Shown piece after piece: positions 51,641 to 62,847 of a DNA stretch of 64,000 bases. A program made the translations under genes and the position numbers. The stretch is from Prorocentrum cordatum (lineage: Eukaryota; Sar; Dinophyceae; Prorocentrales; Prorocentraceae). The notes under the pieces were generated by a model. That model did no database searches. It was given only the letters and a program-made list of their open reading frames with translations, and was not told the origin of the DNA. The stretch lies in assembly GCA_963575745.1 (NCBI GenBank), contig CAUYUJ010022392.1, positions 450,676 to 514,675 of the forward strand, written 5' to 3'. How positions within the stretch are numbered: position 1 is the first letter of the stretch; every line of letters begins with the position of its first letter.

Positions 51641-51974
51641 CTGATGCACGTTCGGGTGGCGCCGGGTCAGCACAAAGCCTAGGTCGGCCAGGGCCCTGTC
51701 CCGAAACCTGGCCGGCCGCTGAGTGGCTCCCAAACCTGGGTCAGCGCAGGGCGGACAAGGTGAGGGGCAACGATAAGCGGGGGACCAGCTCGGGGGGGGA
51801 AACATCGACCTGGCATCGGCGACCCATCGCCGACAGACCGGCGGTAACCTCCCGACAGCAGATCCGCAACTGGGCGCCGGCGGTAAACCGTCAACCTTTC
51901 TTACCGCCGGGGGACTTGTAGAGCTTCCTGACAATATATAATGTCGAAAAAATTGTAGAGAACGAATAGTTTTT

Positions 51975-52830
51975 CAGCCCAAGCGATTTCAGACCTTTCG
52001 ATGCAACAGCCGAACGCCCCTGATGTTGGATTGTCTTCTATACGAGCTCTGTAGCTCTCCTACAGCCCGAGTTACGTGCGTAAATCGACAGCACCTCTCA
52101 AGATGACTCGAACTATACGAATAGTTCGGCAAACCTAGCTCGAGTACCAGACCGAGTTCAGACCTCTGAATGCAATAGTAGGACGCGTCTGATGTCTCCG
52201 AATCGATTCCTGTGATTAACAGCCCTGCAGCGCCCCAACAACCCGAGTTAAGTGCAGAAAACCGATAGCACCTCTCAGGATGACTCGAACAATACGAACA
52301 GTTTCGCGGACCTAATTCGGGCAGCAGACCGAGTTCCGAGCTCTAGATTCGACAGACGGACGCGCCTGATGTCTCCGAATCGATTCCTGAGATTACCAGC
52401 CCTGTGCCTGAGTTAAGTACAAAAAACCGACAGCACCTCTCAAGATGACTCGAACAATACAAATAGCTTCGCGATTCTAGATCGGGCAGCAGACCGAGTT
52501 CAGAGCTCTGGATTCAACAGACAACGCAACTGATGATTCTGAATCGGTCTATGTAAGCATCAGCTCTGTAGCTGTCGTATAGCTCGAGTTGAGTACAAAA
52601 CAACCGAGAGTGCCTCTCAATATGACTCGAATAATACGAATAGGTTTGCGGACCTAGCTCGGCTAGCAGACCGAGTTCAGACCTCTCGATGCAACAGACG
52701 AACGCGCCTGATCATTCTAAATCGATAAGGTGTGCTGACCAGCTCTGTGGCTTTTCTATAGCTCGAGTTATGTTCAGAAAACCGCCACCGCGTGTCAAGA
52801 TGACCCGAAACGGCCGATCCCGCCGCAGTG
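51975..52830. repeat. Satellite, about five units of 163-178 bp
   Basis: The unit contains ACCGAGTTCAGACCTC, GATGCAACAGACG-type, CGCCTGATG, CGAGTTAAGTGCAGAAAACC and CACCTCTCAAGATGACTCGA. ACCGAGTT anchors lie at about 52151, 52328, 52491 and 52669, with a first unit at about 51975. It is more AT-rich than its surroundings and holds no frame. 52830-53130 shows nothing recognisable. Confidence 0.8.
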
Positions 52831-53131
52831 CTTCTTGACAGTAGTATCTACCCGATCGATCTGAGATCAAGACGGCGAGCGGGAATAAGATAGAATATCA
52901 CGGGAAAAATACTAGAGCTCAAACGAATTGTTGAATTTCGAGAACGAAATTTTGAACCGACCAAAAGTCAGTAAAAGGTCCGTCGAGATTTTTCTTGCCA
53001 ACTAGCTCTCCAGCGCCCCGGAATTACTCTTAAGCTTCCAGCAACAACTTGCTAAGGGAAGCTCTACGAGTTACTTCCTGGGCGGGGTGGGCTGTTGGGC
53101 CCCTGTCGGCGATACAGTAGTGGCTCGACCA

Positions 53132-53260
53132 CAAGAAACCCAACCCTGAGACCCCCAGAGGTCCATTGATCCTTGGTGTGGGAACGTCGCGCTCTCCATC
53201 GCAAAACCATCGAAACGCACGTAACCCAGGGCACCCTGGAGGCAAGCAGGGTGTTTCTTG
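53132..53260. mobile_element. 129-bp MITE-like element, copy 2
   Basis: Same length, ends and minus-strand peptide style as 1329-1457. Confidence 0.65.
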
Positions 53261-53830
53261 GCATGGCTCTCCACTGTAAATGGGCGATTGCCCCCCTGAG
53301 CTTATACCCCCCCCCCAACGTTGCCCCTGACAAGGGGATTCGGCCCCGCGTGGCTGCCAAGGCCCAGGTCAGCCAGCAGCAAATGGCCGACCCCCTTTGG
53401 CGCGGATCCCCGTTGATCATGAGCCCCGACTGGCTCTCCCGCAAAACTGGGCCAGGCCAGGGCAACGCTGATTAGCAATAAAAGGATACCTAACCCTTTG
53501 GGAGGCGACCTAAGGTAGGAGGCCAAAAAACAGTAGGGACAGGGGTTCGTTCCTGCAGATGTATCAAACCAAACCGCCCAGATTTATCATCCCTGATGCA
53601 AAGACGGGGACCTCAGCGAGGCCACGTCTCCACTAAGTAATTAGGGTTAGGGGGTCCTTTATCCACGATGAAAACTGACTGTGGACCAACCCGGTCGACG
53701 GCCACTCTGCTCAAGAAGCTGGCCGAGTCGCCCCACACCGGCTGGAGACCGAGCGGGCGCCGGCGTTACAACCTTGCTCTGACACTGGCGCCGGCAGTGC
53801 CCAGACTGCGCTGCAGTGAAGGCCAGTCCC

Positions 53831-53970
53831 CAAGAAACCTTCCACAAGAACCCCTCTGAGATCCCAGGACGTCGATTGATTTTTGGTGTGGGAATGTCGC
53901 GCTCTCCATCGCAAAACCATCGTAACTCACGTAACCCAGGGCACCCTGGAGGCAAGCAGGGTGTTTCTTG
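53831..53970. mobile_element. 129-bp MITE-like element, copy 3 (small insertion)
   Basis: It has CAAGAAACC twice at the left end (53831 and about 53845) and GGTGTTTCTTG at the right. Only 570 bp from copy 2, same orientation. No convincing gene in 53261-54500. Confidence 0.6.
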
Positions 53971-54518
53971 ACGTGGGTCTCCACTGTACCGCTCTGGATG
54001 TTGCGTACCTCTCGCACCCTGCAGAAATTTGACAGCTGTCCCATCCTCCGCTGCAATTGCGCCCGACGGCCAACTGTGGCGCCCTGAACGCCAGTGACAA
54101 TCTATGTGGAACTCACGGCACTTCTGGATCACCACGGTCACCTTGCCAACGCTGCTACGTGCACCGCATATTGCGAACCAGTCAGCAAATTGAGAACTGG
54201 CTCAAACCAAAACCAGCCACGAGAAAACGGAGCTGGTGCTCAGATGTGGAACAAGCGTATTCCGCGACCAGAACAGGAACTTACCGAAACCAACCACATG
54301 CGAACACTGATGGATGAGACGGCAGGGTTAGCCACACAGCTGCTGGAAGCGGACTGACTGCCTACCAAACCACCCCAAGCCAACCCGAAGTCGCCGTTGG
54401 TCTCGTCGATTTCTGGTGGGAGGGGCACTCCAGAACATCGAGGAAACAACACATCCCCCAACCCGAAAGCCCAACCCGGAAGTTGGAATGGTCCAGGGCC
54501 TTCGGAAAGACCAACCGT

Positions 54519-54737
54519 CCTGGCATTCCTACAGGCCTACCACGACATTGTCTTAGAACGCAAGAATGTTCGAATCATAAGAACAATATTCGTAGAACAT
54601 AAATCCGGCGCAATTAAACACGACAGTCTCAACCAGACATGTTCTGATAACATTTCGAGCAAACCACGAACAGCTCTTAGACCATTCCTTGGCGGGCCTA
54701 TCAAGCCAGATCCTTTCATCGCCACTGCTCGAATACA
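54519..54737. mobile_element. MITE-like element with TTCTTAGAAC-type repeats, copy 2
   Basis: TGGCATTCCTACAGGCCTAC, TGTTCGAATCATAAGAAC, AATTAAACACGACAGTC and CCTTGGCGGGCCTATC match 24867-25085. Confidence 0.6.
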
Positions 54738-55039
54738 CCCCCAACCTGTGGCCACGAACTGCTGGCTGCCTGGCGACCCCCCGGGGCCCGGACCCCTGGC
54801 GCCGAGCCTCCGGGAGCCGCTCCCCGCAGCGCACCCCCCCTCCTTCGTGGCGAGGTCTGCCTGCTCCCCCTCCCTGAGCGGGTAACGTCGTCGTCGTCGT
54901 CGTCGTCGTCGTTGCTGCCCCCGTTCTCATCCCCACCATCGTCGTCGTCCTCCTCCTACTTCTGCTCTCCTCATCCTTTTCCTCCTCCCCCTCCTTCGTG
55001 AAGAGGTCTGCCTGTTCCCCCTTTTGGCACCGCTCACAA

Positions 55040-55180
55040 GGAGGGCAGGGGGAGGGGGGAAGGCTTCTTAGAAGCAGGCTCCTTCTTAGAGGGCGCCGGC
55101 CTTACATCTGTAGAGCTGGCCCGCGCCTTCTAAAAAGCACGGGTGCTTCTAAGAAGCCTTCCCCCCTCCCCCTACACCCA
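55040..55180. repeat. Foldback with GGCTTCTTAGAAGC arms
   Basis: The left GGGGGAGGGGGGAAGGCTTC then TTAGAAGC pairs with the right GCTTCTAAGAAGCCTTCCCC then CCTCCCCC. It is related to 45175-45370. Confidence 0.65.
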
Positions 55181-55353
55181 TCAGACATTTAAACAAGAAC
55201 GCGTCAACTTTCGTGGGCTCCAGATTCCGTGGACGAAAATCAAGAATCTGGACTGGACCCTGGGCGTTATCTCGGGGCTTCACTTTTCGCAGAACTTTTG
55301 AGCATCTGGACCCAGGCTGCTGTGTAAGAAAACGCTTGGGGTGAAATCCATTT

Positions 55354-55514
55354 AACATAAACTTTTGACGGTCCGCGCGGATTTCTTGGATCTGAGCTGG
55401 ACCCCTCTCCCTGGCGCGCGGAGCGCGCCAGGACCGGCGCCGGAGGCGCCGCCAGGGGGCCCCAGCGCAGATCCAAGAAATATGTGTGGACCGCCAGAAG
55501 TTTGTGTATATGTT
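55354..55514. repeat. GC-rich foldback element, copy B
   Basis: AACATAAACTTTTGACGGTC and GACCGCCAGAAGTTTGTG are inverted ends. Inside are GGCGCGCGGAGCGCGCCAGG and AGATCCAAGAAAT. Confidence 0.7.
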
Positions 55515-56109
55515 TCCGGATGAAGTAGGAAGGCGGATGAAGTAGAGCCGAAAAACAGATCAAGGAAAGCATTACGTAAGAAACCTGGGCCAGCCGTCCG
55601 GAAGCCTCTGAAGGCAAGCCTGGGCCGGGTGCTCGTGTGGACGCTGCAAGGGCGGAGGAGCTCAAGAAGCTGGGCCCGCTGCTCGGCAAGCCAGCTGGCC
55701 CAGCTTTTCGAGGGGAGGCGTCGTGACCAGATGCTCGACCATAGATTGGGCTCGGGCCCGCCCGGCGTGTATGAAGGGGCCCTGGGACACACAAATGAAT
55801 ACACACAAATAAAAAGATGCCCCATATTTTCCTATATTTTCTGGGTTTCTGTCTTCCCCCCCACTGCCCATATTTTCCCATATTTTCCTGGGACTCGACG
55901 ATTAATTGTGTCTGTGTGTTTTTTCCCCTCCTGACATAGATTGGGCTCGGGCCCGCCCGGCGTGTGCGCGCAGCCGAGGCTGCCGCCCGCAGGAGACGGG
56001 AGGGGCGCCGACCTCGTGCCCGCCCGCCCCGAGTGGCCGACTCGGGGCAGGGCCGCCCACCCCCGGGAGCCCAGGACGCGCAGACCGATCGGCGACGACG
56101 ACGCTAGAG

Positions 56110-56191
56110 AGGAGTGAGGAGTGAGGAGTGAGGAGGAGTGAGGAGGAGGAGGAGGAGGAGGAGGAGGAGGAGGAGGAGGAGGAGGAGGAAG
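56110..56191. repeat. GAGTGAGGA repeats leading into (GAG)n
   Basis: GAGTGAGGA units are followed by a pure GAG tract. 55515-56109 shows no gene. Confidence 0.85.
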
Positions 56192-56560
56192 GGAGGGGGA
56201 GACGACCACTCTCCCCCAAGGTTCTGCTCCCCCACGGAGGTCCCGCTCCCCGCCTCCCGAAGGCCGCACGCGGCGCCGAAGACAAACGCCACGTGCCGCC
56301 GAGACTGCGAGGCTCGATCGAACACCGGGGATCGAGGATCGACCCTTCGGCGACGACGACGACGAGAAGGATTCGGTCGATCGCAGCCGTGCGCAGCCTT
56401 CCCCCGCGGCTCGGCCGCGACACCTCCCTGGGCCCGCGACCAGGACCCCCGACGACCTGAGCACATCTCATGGCAACACTCGGAGGCCCCGGGGGGCGCT
56501 CTCGGCCTCTGGACCGTCCGCAAACAAGATGGGGCGAAACACCGGCAGAAGGAAGCGCGC

Positions 56561-56730
56561 CATCGACACGGAAACTTCTGGCGCTCCGCGCGGACATTTC
56601 TTGGAGCTGCGCGGGGCCCCCCTCCCTGACGCGCGGAGCGTGCCAGGGCAGCGCCCGGAGGCGCCGCCGGGGGGGTGCCCAGCGCGGATCCACGAGATCC
56701 GCGCGGAGCGCCGCAGAGTTTCTGTCTCTA
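56561..56730. repeat. GC-rich foldback element, copy C
   Basis: GGAAACTTCTGGCGCTCCGC and GCGGAGCGCCGCAGAGTTTC are inverted ends. The interior matches copies A and B. Confidence 0.7.
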
Positions 56731-56933
56731 TATGGCGCTCTGCCTTCTTCTCCGACGTCGGGGGGAACGGGGGCCGGGACTCCTGCGGACCGCACCTCGG
56801 GCGCACGACGGCGTCGGGGGTGTGGGCCTCCCCGGGCTCGCCAGGGTGCCGCGCGCCCCCCTCTGCCCCAGCCGCGCCCCGCCACGAGCTCGCCCCCCTC
56901 CCCCCCCCCCCTCTCGGCCCCTCGGCCGCTCAC

Positions 56934-57020
56934 GGGCCTCAGCAGGTAGAGGTAGCCGATGGCGAGGAGCGCCGACAGCGTGGCGGGGAATCCGACCATC
57001 AGCACCAGCCGCAGCAGCCC
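56934..57020 (-). CDS. Candidate exon encoding a transmembrane helix, minus strand
   Basis: On the minus strand GCGCGTGCAG is followed by exactly 29 codons and GTGAGCGG, a symmetrical phase-0 exon. It encodes GLLRLVLMVGFPATLSALLA then IGYLYLLRP, a clear membrane-spanning segment with flanking Arg. Amino-acid character stands out from neighbouring frames. The gene it belongs to is unknown, and neighbouring exons were not found. Confidence 0.5.
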
Positions 57021-57230
57021 CTGCACGCGCGCTCGCCGCCGCCGCAAGTCATGGGCGGGGAGGGACAGGGTGATGCAAGCTTTTCCGAGTCAGCCCTCTA
57101 CCCCACTCGGGGAAGTCTGCCACAGTGCCCCTCACGAGACAAACTGCCTGCTGGGTGGGCCAAGGCTGTTGTAACATACGCGCATTTACAACCTGACGGC
57201 GGGTGCATTGTCAACGGTATGAATGGTTGA

Positions 57231-57389
57231 AATGAGGAGGAAGAGGAGGAGGAGGAGGAGGAGGAGGAGGAGGAGGAGGAGGAGGAGGAGGAGCAGCAGA
57301 GGAGCACGAGTAGCAGGAGCAAGGGCAGGGGGAAGAGGAGGAGGAGGAGGAGGAGGAGGAGGAGGAGGAGGAGGAGGAGGAATAGGAGG
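57231..57389. repeat. (GAG)n homopurine microsatellite (two blocks)
   Basis: GAG tracts separated by AGCAGCAGAGGAGCACGAGT and AGCAGGAGCAAGGGC. Confidence 0.9.
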
Positions 57390-57964
57390 AGGACGAGGTG
57401 GAGGATGAGGAGTCCGTAGCCAGGTCGGCTCGAGTCGCCACGCCCGGGGACCCCCTCCTGGGGAAACCACAAGGTACCGATACCGCTGCTCCCCGGACCT
57501 CTCCTGGGGTGCGTCCTAACCAGGATTTCGAGGCGAATCGAGCGGTGGCAACGAGGGCCTCCCAGGAGGCCCAAAAAGAGTAAAACGGGCGAAGGGTAGA
57601 GGGACAGTCAGGGTGGATTGAAGAGGACACGCGAGAGGACCCAAGACTCTTCCGAGGACCACACTGCCGCAGGAATGTAGAAGGCATGGGTCGCGAAACA
57701 CAGGACACGAAGGCACTCTTACTTTTGGCAGGGCCGACCTCCTGATCAGCCTCGACTGTGCCCTCTCCTCCTCTGTCCCTTCCGCGCCCAGCTCGCGGGC
57801 CCGCTGCAAGCCCCCCCCCGCGGCGGCGACCAGCGCGCGGCGCCCTGCCCGCGCGAGGGCGGGCATGCCCGCGAGGGCCCCGCGCGGCAGGCGCCTGGCG
57901 GCTTGCGTCGCGTGGGCCGCGCCCGCGGCCAGGGGCCCTCCCGCGGCCCCCTTCGTCCCCCTGA

Positions 57965-58223
57965 GAGGCCTCCCGGATGGGCTCCGAGGTTATACAGGTG
58001 GGGTCGGGAGACCACGCCGCATCGCCGACACACCGACGGTGCATCGGCGATGCACCGGCGATGCACCGGCGATGCACCGGCGATGCATCGTCGACGTCGG
58101 CGATGCACCGGCGACGTCGACGCGAAGCAGATCGGGCTCCACATCGAGCCGCATCGCCGACGCATCCGCGATGCGGCGCGGTCTTCCGACCCCATCTGCT
58201 CCGACCCCATCCGGGAGGCCTAG
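57965..58223. repeat. Palindromic CATCGCCGATG foldback element, copy 4
   Basis: The ends GAGGCCTCCCGGATGGGCTC and CCCATCCGGGAGGCCTAGG are inverted. The middle holds four near-tandem GCATCGGCGATGCACCGGCG-type units. This is the longest copy. Confidence 0.75.
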
Positions 58224-58319
58224 GCCCCTGCCGCGGGCCCGCTGCGGTCGCCGCGCGCGCCAACACCTGCAAGGCCAAGATGCGCTACGAGTGCTTCGAA
58301 GAGGAGAAAAAACGCCACG

Positions 58320-58412
58320 AACACACATCTACGGCGCTCCGCGCGGGTCTGCTGGATCCGCGCCTGGCCCCTCCGGCGGCGCCTTCGGCCCCGCCCCTGG
58401 CGCGCTCCGCCG
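58320..58412. repeat. GC-rich foldback element fragment
   Basis: GGCGCTCCGCGCGGGTCTGC, GGATCCGCGCCTGGCCCC and GGCGCGCTCCG. The right arm is missing, as at 48437-48545. Confidence 0.55.
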
Positions 58413-58915
58413 ACCCATGGTGCCCAGGGGTAGGTACCACCCACGGGCACCTTCCGCCGTGGCCGCTGCCCCTCCCGACAGAGGGGGGGAGGGGAGCGGG
58501 CGGGAGGTTGGGCTCCACCCTCGCCTTCCCATGCCTCTGCGTGGCCGACCGCAGCCGACACGGACAGCGTGGGGCGGACAGAGCTGCGTGCCGCGCAGCA
58601 GGAGTGCGCCGCCGTCGACGAGCTCAAACACGGGTCCGACCATCACATCCGGCTTCCTGGTTTGTGCGGACAAGCACACCCACGCGGACAGCTTCGACAA
58701 CATCAGCGTCACGACGGCCCCACCGACCACGGCGACACCGCCGCCATCGGCTTCGCCCAGACGGACCTCAAGGAGGCGGTGGGGCCGATCATCGAGACCA
58801 CGGGCCAGGAGGAGGACGGCTACGAGGACCGCCCGTGCGCCGATGCCAGCGAGAATGAGGAGGTCGGCTCCACTTCCTCCGACGGGAGCCACCCACCAAG
58901 ACGGAGGTTCGCAAT

Positions 58916-59564
58916 ATGTTCTTCGCCGTTGACGCGGCGGGCGCCGGGGAGATCGGCGACGCCATCCAGTCTCGGAGGCTCCCCCGCGTGTCGCCTCACT
59001 TCTCAGCAGCAGTGGTCTCGCCGTCGACGCAGTCCAGGCAGAGGGGGCCGCCACTCTGGACGCCCTCGTGGAGGCGGTGTGCACCTGCACCGCCAAGATC
59101 TATGTTTAGGTCGGGTATGTCTTCCTACAGGCGGATTTTGAAAGAAATATGAAAAATAGTAGAAATACAAATGCTCAATCGAACATCGTCCCCAGACTGT
59201 TTTTTTGGGGCCTATTTTTGAATAGTCCTCCTGTAGAGGGACATGCCCGACTTAAATCTATGTCCCGGAGCCCATGGCCCGCTTCGCCAGGGAGGAACTG
59301 GAGGAGGTGCAGGAGTACGCCCCTGTGCCTGGGCCCTGGGCAACCAGCTTCACTCCTCCTCGAGCCGCCGAAGCATCCACGCCAGCTGCGAGGAGGGCGC
59401 AGGAGGTGGCTGGAGGGCAGGGCGCCCACGTCTGCGACGATTTCGACGGCGAGGTGCACGACGCCGCGGAGGACGAGGATGACACGATAGAGCTCACCGA
59501 TGACTCCGACAGCTCCGAGGGGACGCCCTGGATGACCAACTGGAGGCGCGCCCGCCTGCAGTGA
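58916..59564 (+). CDS. C-terminal exons of an unknown acidic protein, interrupted by a MITE
   Basis: The first segment encodes NMFFAVDAAGAGEIGDAI. A 43-nt GT-AG gap (58964-59006, ending CTTCTCAG) would join it in phase to SSGLAVDAVQAEGAATLDAL, VEAVCTCTAKIYV. At that point a 150-bp MITE enters, with target duplication ATCTATGT on both sides. After the MITE the same frame resumes (PEPMARFAREELEEVQEYAP) and runs to an acidic tail (DEDDTIELTDDSDSSEGTPW) with TGA at 59562-59564. The MITE plus one duplication is 158 nt, and removing it restores one open frame. The insertion may be spliced out as an intron or may have broken the gene. Upstream exons (about 58.6-58.9 kb) are likely but the frames are mixed. 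No family is recognised. Confidence 0.55.
59106..59255. mobile_element. 150-bp MITE inside an exon, perfect 8-bp target duplication
   Basis: The ends are TTAGGTCGGGTATGTC and GACATGCCCGACTTAA, with internal AACATCGTCCCC. ATCTATGT flanks it at 59098-59105 and 59256-59263. A splice from GT at 59104 to the AG at about 59269 would also keep the frame, losing three codons. Confidence 0.9.
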
Positions 59565-61171
59565 GGTGACGCCCTTGAATGAGAGCCCACCATCCTGCCC
59601 GCCTGCCTGCGATGCTTGTGCTTAGGAGGATGGGGGCCTTGGAGGAGGTTGTCAGGGGAGCTTGCGAGTGCCGCTTCGATGTTCTTGCCACGGTGCCCTT
59701 CTTGGCCTCTGAGCCGACTACAACATGGCACCGTGACCAGCCTGCAACTCTCAAACTGCCGCCGCGCAGACCAGCCTCGCCACAGCAGCCGCCAATACGT
59801 GATTCGCCTTTGCTTGACCGCCTCCCCGTTCCTCCTCCCCCATCACCGCATACGCAGCCAGCCAGCAGCAGAGACTAAGCCAGCACCCGCACCCTGGCCC
59901 ATGTCCTCGCCCCTCCGTCACCTCCTCACTTGCCCTGACCTCCCTCGGCACCGCCTATCCCTGCAGGCCGCCCTTTTCTTTGCACCTGGCCTCGTCACTC
60001 AGGGACCTTGCGTTGAGAAACGATGGGGGGGGATGCGGGTGGGGACTCAACCGGGGGGGGGGAGCTGGAGGGGGTGGGCAAATTCTCGCGACGAGCTCTG
60101 AACCAGACGGAGCTGCCGCAGCCGTGCCGGCGCGACCTGGCCACCGAATGATCTAACATGACACTTGGTCGGTTGTGCTACTGTGTTTGCCGCAGGTTCG
60201 CAAGCTGCAGTGCTAACGCCAGCCCTGACATAGCCACCGTGTCACTAGACTGTTCCGAAAAGAACGATGATTTCTCCACACCTTGACTGGAACCTCAGCG
60301 GAGCCGCATCAACGCGAACACCACCGCTGACGGCTCACACAGCCGAGCCACCCAGCGCGAACACTACCACTGTTGGCTTATGTAGCCTCTCTGTTCCTTC
60401 GCCCCTCATACCTTCAGATTCGCCATCTTCCCATGTCTTCTTTGGCACGCGCCCGTAACACGGGCACACCACTTCAGTGAGGGCCAGGATGGTGGGGAGG
60501 TAAGCTGATGCTCATGTGGATGGTTGGAGGAGGTCGAGGGCGAGGATCCTGTTCTGCCCAGTTTTGCCAATCCTTCCTGGTAGCACGGCACCGACGGGGA
60601 GTCTATCACCCCCCCAAGCAGCAACCGCCCAGCGACCGCTGCTGGGGGGGGAAAAGGCCGCGTTCGATGAACTCTATGGCCATCAGTATGCAGTGTGCAA
60701 GAGAAGGAGGAGGAGAAGGAACAGAAGGAGAAGCATGAATGGACATCCCAAATCCCACCATCCCTCTTTGCGTGCGTGGTCTAGCGGATCAACTCTTCGG
60801 CAAGGAGTTTACCCCTCCTCTACGCCACGCTAGGACAATTCCTTCCCAGCCAAGCCACGCAAGGAAGGCGTTTGCATGCACGTCGGCATGCGCCTCATAT
60901 AGAGAAGATGACAGTGGGCCACAACTGCGTCCCTAACATCTCGCTGAGCAGCGACAGAGCCTGCTGTCACTGCCGTCCTTTGGCGCATGCGCTGAGAAAC
61001 AGCCACGGCTGTGCTTCACATAGTTGTTGAATGCCTCGCAGAACAGTTGCAACGCTTCTCTCCAAATCTTTGCCCTACCAGACTTCTTCGTGGCTGCTTC
61101 GAAGCGAGAAACATCTGGTCCAGATCCTCGCCAGGCGCCTAACATTCAATGCGACCATGGAGCCGACATGC
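59565..61171. other. Region without supportable features
   Basis: Short frames occur on both strands but none shows domain character, splice context or repeat membership. Codon character of a Pro/Ser-rich + strand frame at 59.6-60.1 kb is weak. Confidence 0.4.
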
Positions 61172-61345
61172 AGCACGCACGCACGCACGCACTCACACAC
61201 GCACGCAGGCAGGCACGCACGCACGCACGCACGCAGGCAAGCACGCACGCACGCACACACGCACGCAAGCACGCACGCACACACGCACGCATGCACGCAC
61301 GCACGCACGCAGGCACACACAGACACACACACACACACACACGCG
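61172..61345. repeat. (GCAC)n / (ACAC)n microsatellite
   Basis: GCAC tetranucleotides with CAGG interruptions grade into (AC)n, then CACACAATCACACACAATC units to about 61450. A second (AC)n tract lies at about 62247-62295. His/Thr-rich frames are artefacts. Confidence 0.9.
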
Positions 61346-61894
61346 CGCACACACACAAAATCACACACAATCACCCACAATCACATACAATCGCACACAA
61401 GAACACACAATCGCAATCACACACACACTCACACACAATCACACACAAACTACTCATTGAGCCGGAGGCTCGGGTCAAGATCGCTTGAACCAAAATGGCT
61501 ACAGACCGTGTTGGGGCGATTTGGGGGGCCTCTTGGGCGGTCCTGGGCATTCTAAACTCTGGAAAATTAACCACATGAAAACAATTGGAGTGACATGTAA
61601 TGTGCTTTGCCTGTGGGGGGCCCTCTCGAGCTGTCGTGGGCCCATCTTGGGCAGACTTGGGGGCTATTTTTGGCCATTTGCCCTTGGCTGCCCTTGTGCG
61701 TAACACGGAACCCGGAACGGTCGACACGCGACTCAACGTAGATTGCATGTTCAAAGGATGTGCATTACTGCAAGCCTTCGCCAACATGTAAGCGCACGTG
61801 CGGAAATGACACGCAACGTCTTGACCCCATACGTTTTGAACACGTGAGCGTCTGGGGGGGGTCTGGCTCCAGACCTCTGGGCGGAAGGGGGGGA

Positions 61895-62070
61895 AAGGGG
61901 GGGGGTCTGGCTCCAGACCTTTGCTTCGTGCGACTGATTGCAACAGTGCGTCCTATGGGGGAGACTCCACCTGCCTTAAACAGGCGCCCGAAACAGCCAA
62001 GAACTACTCCACGGGGGGGGGGCAGGGGGGGTGCGAGGGCCCGCGCCGATAGGCAAAACAATGAATAAAA
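61895..62070 (+). repeat. Dispersed repeat, copy 2 (see 30190-30352)
   Basis: GGTCTGGCTCCAGACCT precedes it twice (about 61860 and 61905). The shared blocks match copy 1, including the terminal GGCAAAACAATGAATAAAA. Confidence 0.65.
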
Positions 62071-62603
62071 CAACGTTCACTTGAACACGGCACGTGCTGT
62101 GTTGGCCCACTGTATCAAAAGATGCCCATTCCTGGGGGTCTGGGAATCCCCTTCGCCCTTCTTGCCACCCCCTCCGCCCGCCTTGCAGTCGTCGAGGCTG
62201 ATTGTGGAGGACACGCGCTAGGACACAAGACCCTTCCGAGGGCCACACGCACACACACAGACACACACACACACACACGCACGCGCACACACACGCACTC
62301 ATTTATATACGTTCATACACGCACGAACATACCACAAGCGCAGATGAACATGTTAGCCAGCGTGGACCCAAAACAATAGGTTCTTGCAATATGTGCGGTG
62401 CAATGTACGCGGTGCAATGTGTGTGGTACAACTTATGTAATGCAATACATGCGGTGCAATCTATGTGGTGCAATTGAGTTTTTACCCATGATGTGACACA
62501 GCTCATGCTCTTGCAAACATCCCACCCACCCACCCGCAACTTGGTTTGCGAAATCTCTTAAGACCGTGACGGTAGGTTCCAAGTGGCACTTGGCAACGAC
62601 ACA

Positions 62604-62816
62604 GGCGCCGACGACGACGACAACGCCGACGACGACTACGACGACACCGACGACGTCTCCGACGACTTCGACGACGACGACAACGACGACGACGACGACG
62701 ACACCGACGACGACGACGACGCCGACGCCGACGACGACAACGACGACGACGACGCCGACGACGACGACGCCGCCGACGATGACGACGACGTCGACGACGC
62801 CGACGACGACGACGTC

Positions 62817-62847
<31 letters not shown>

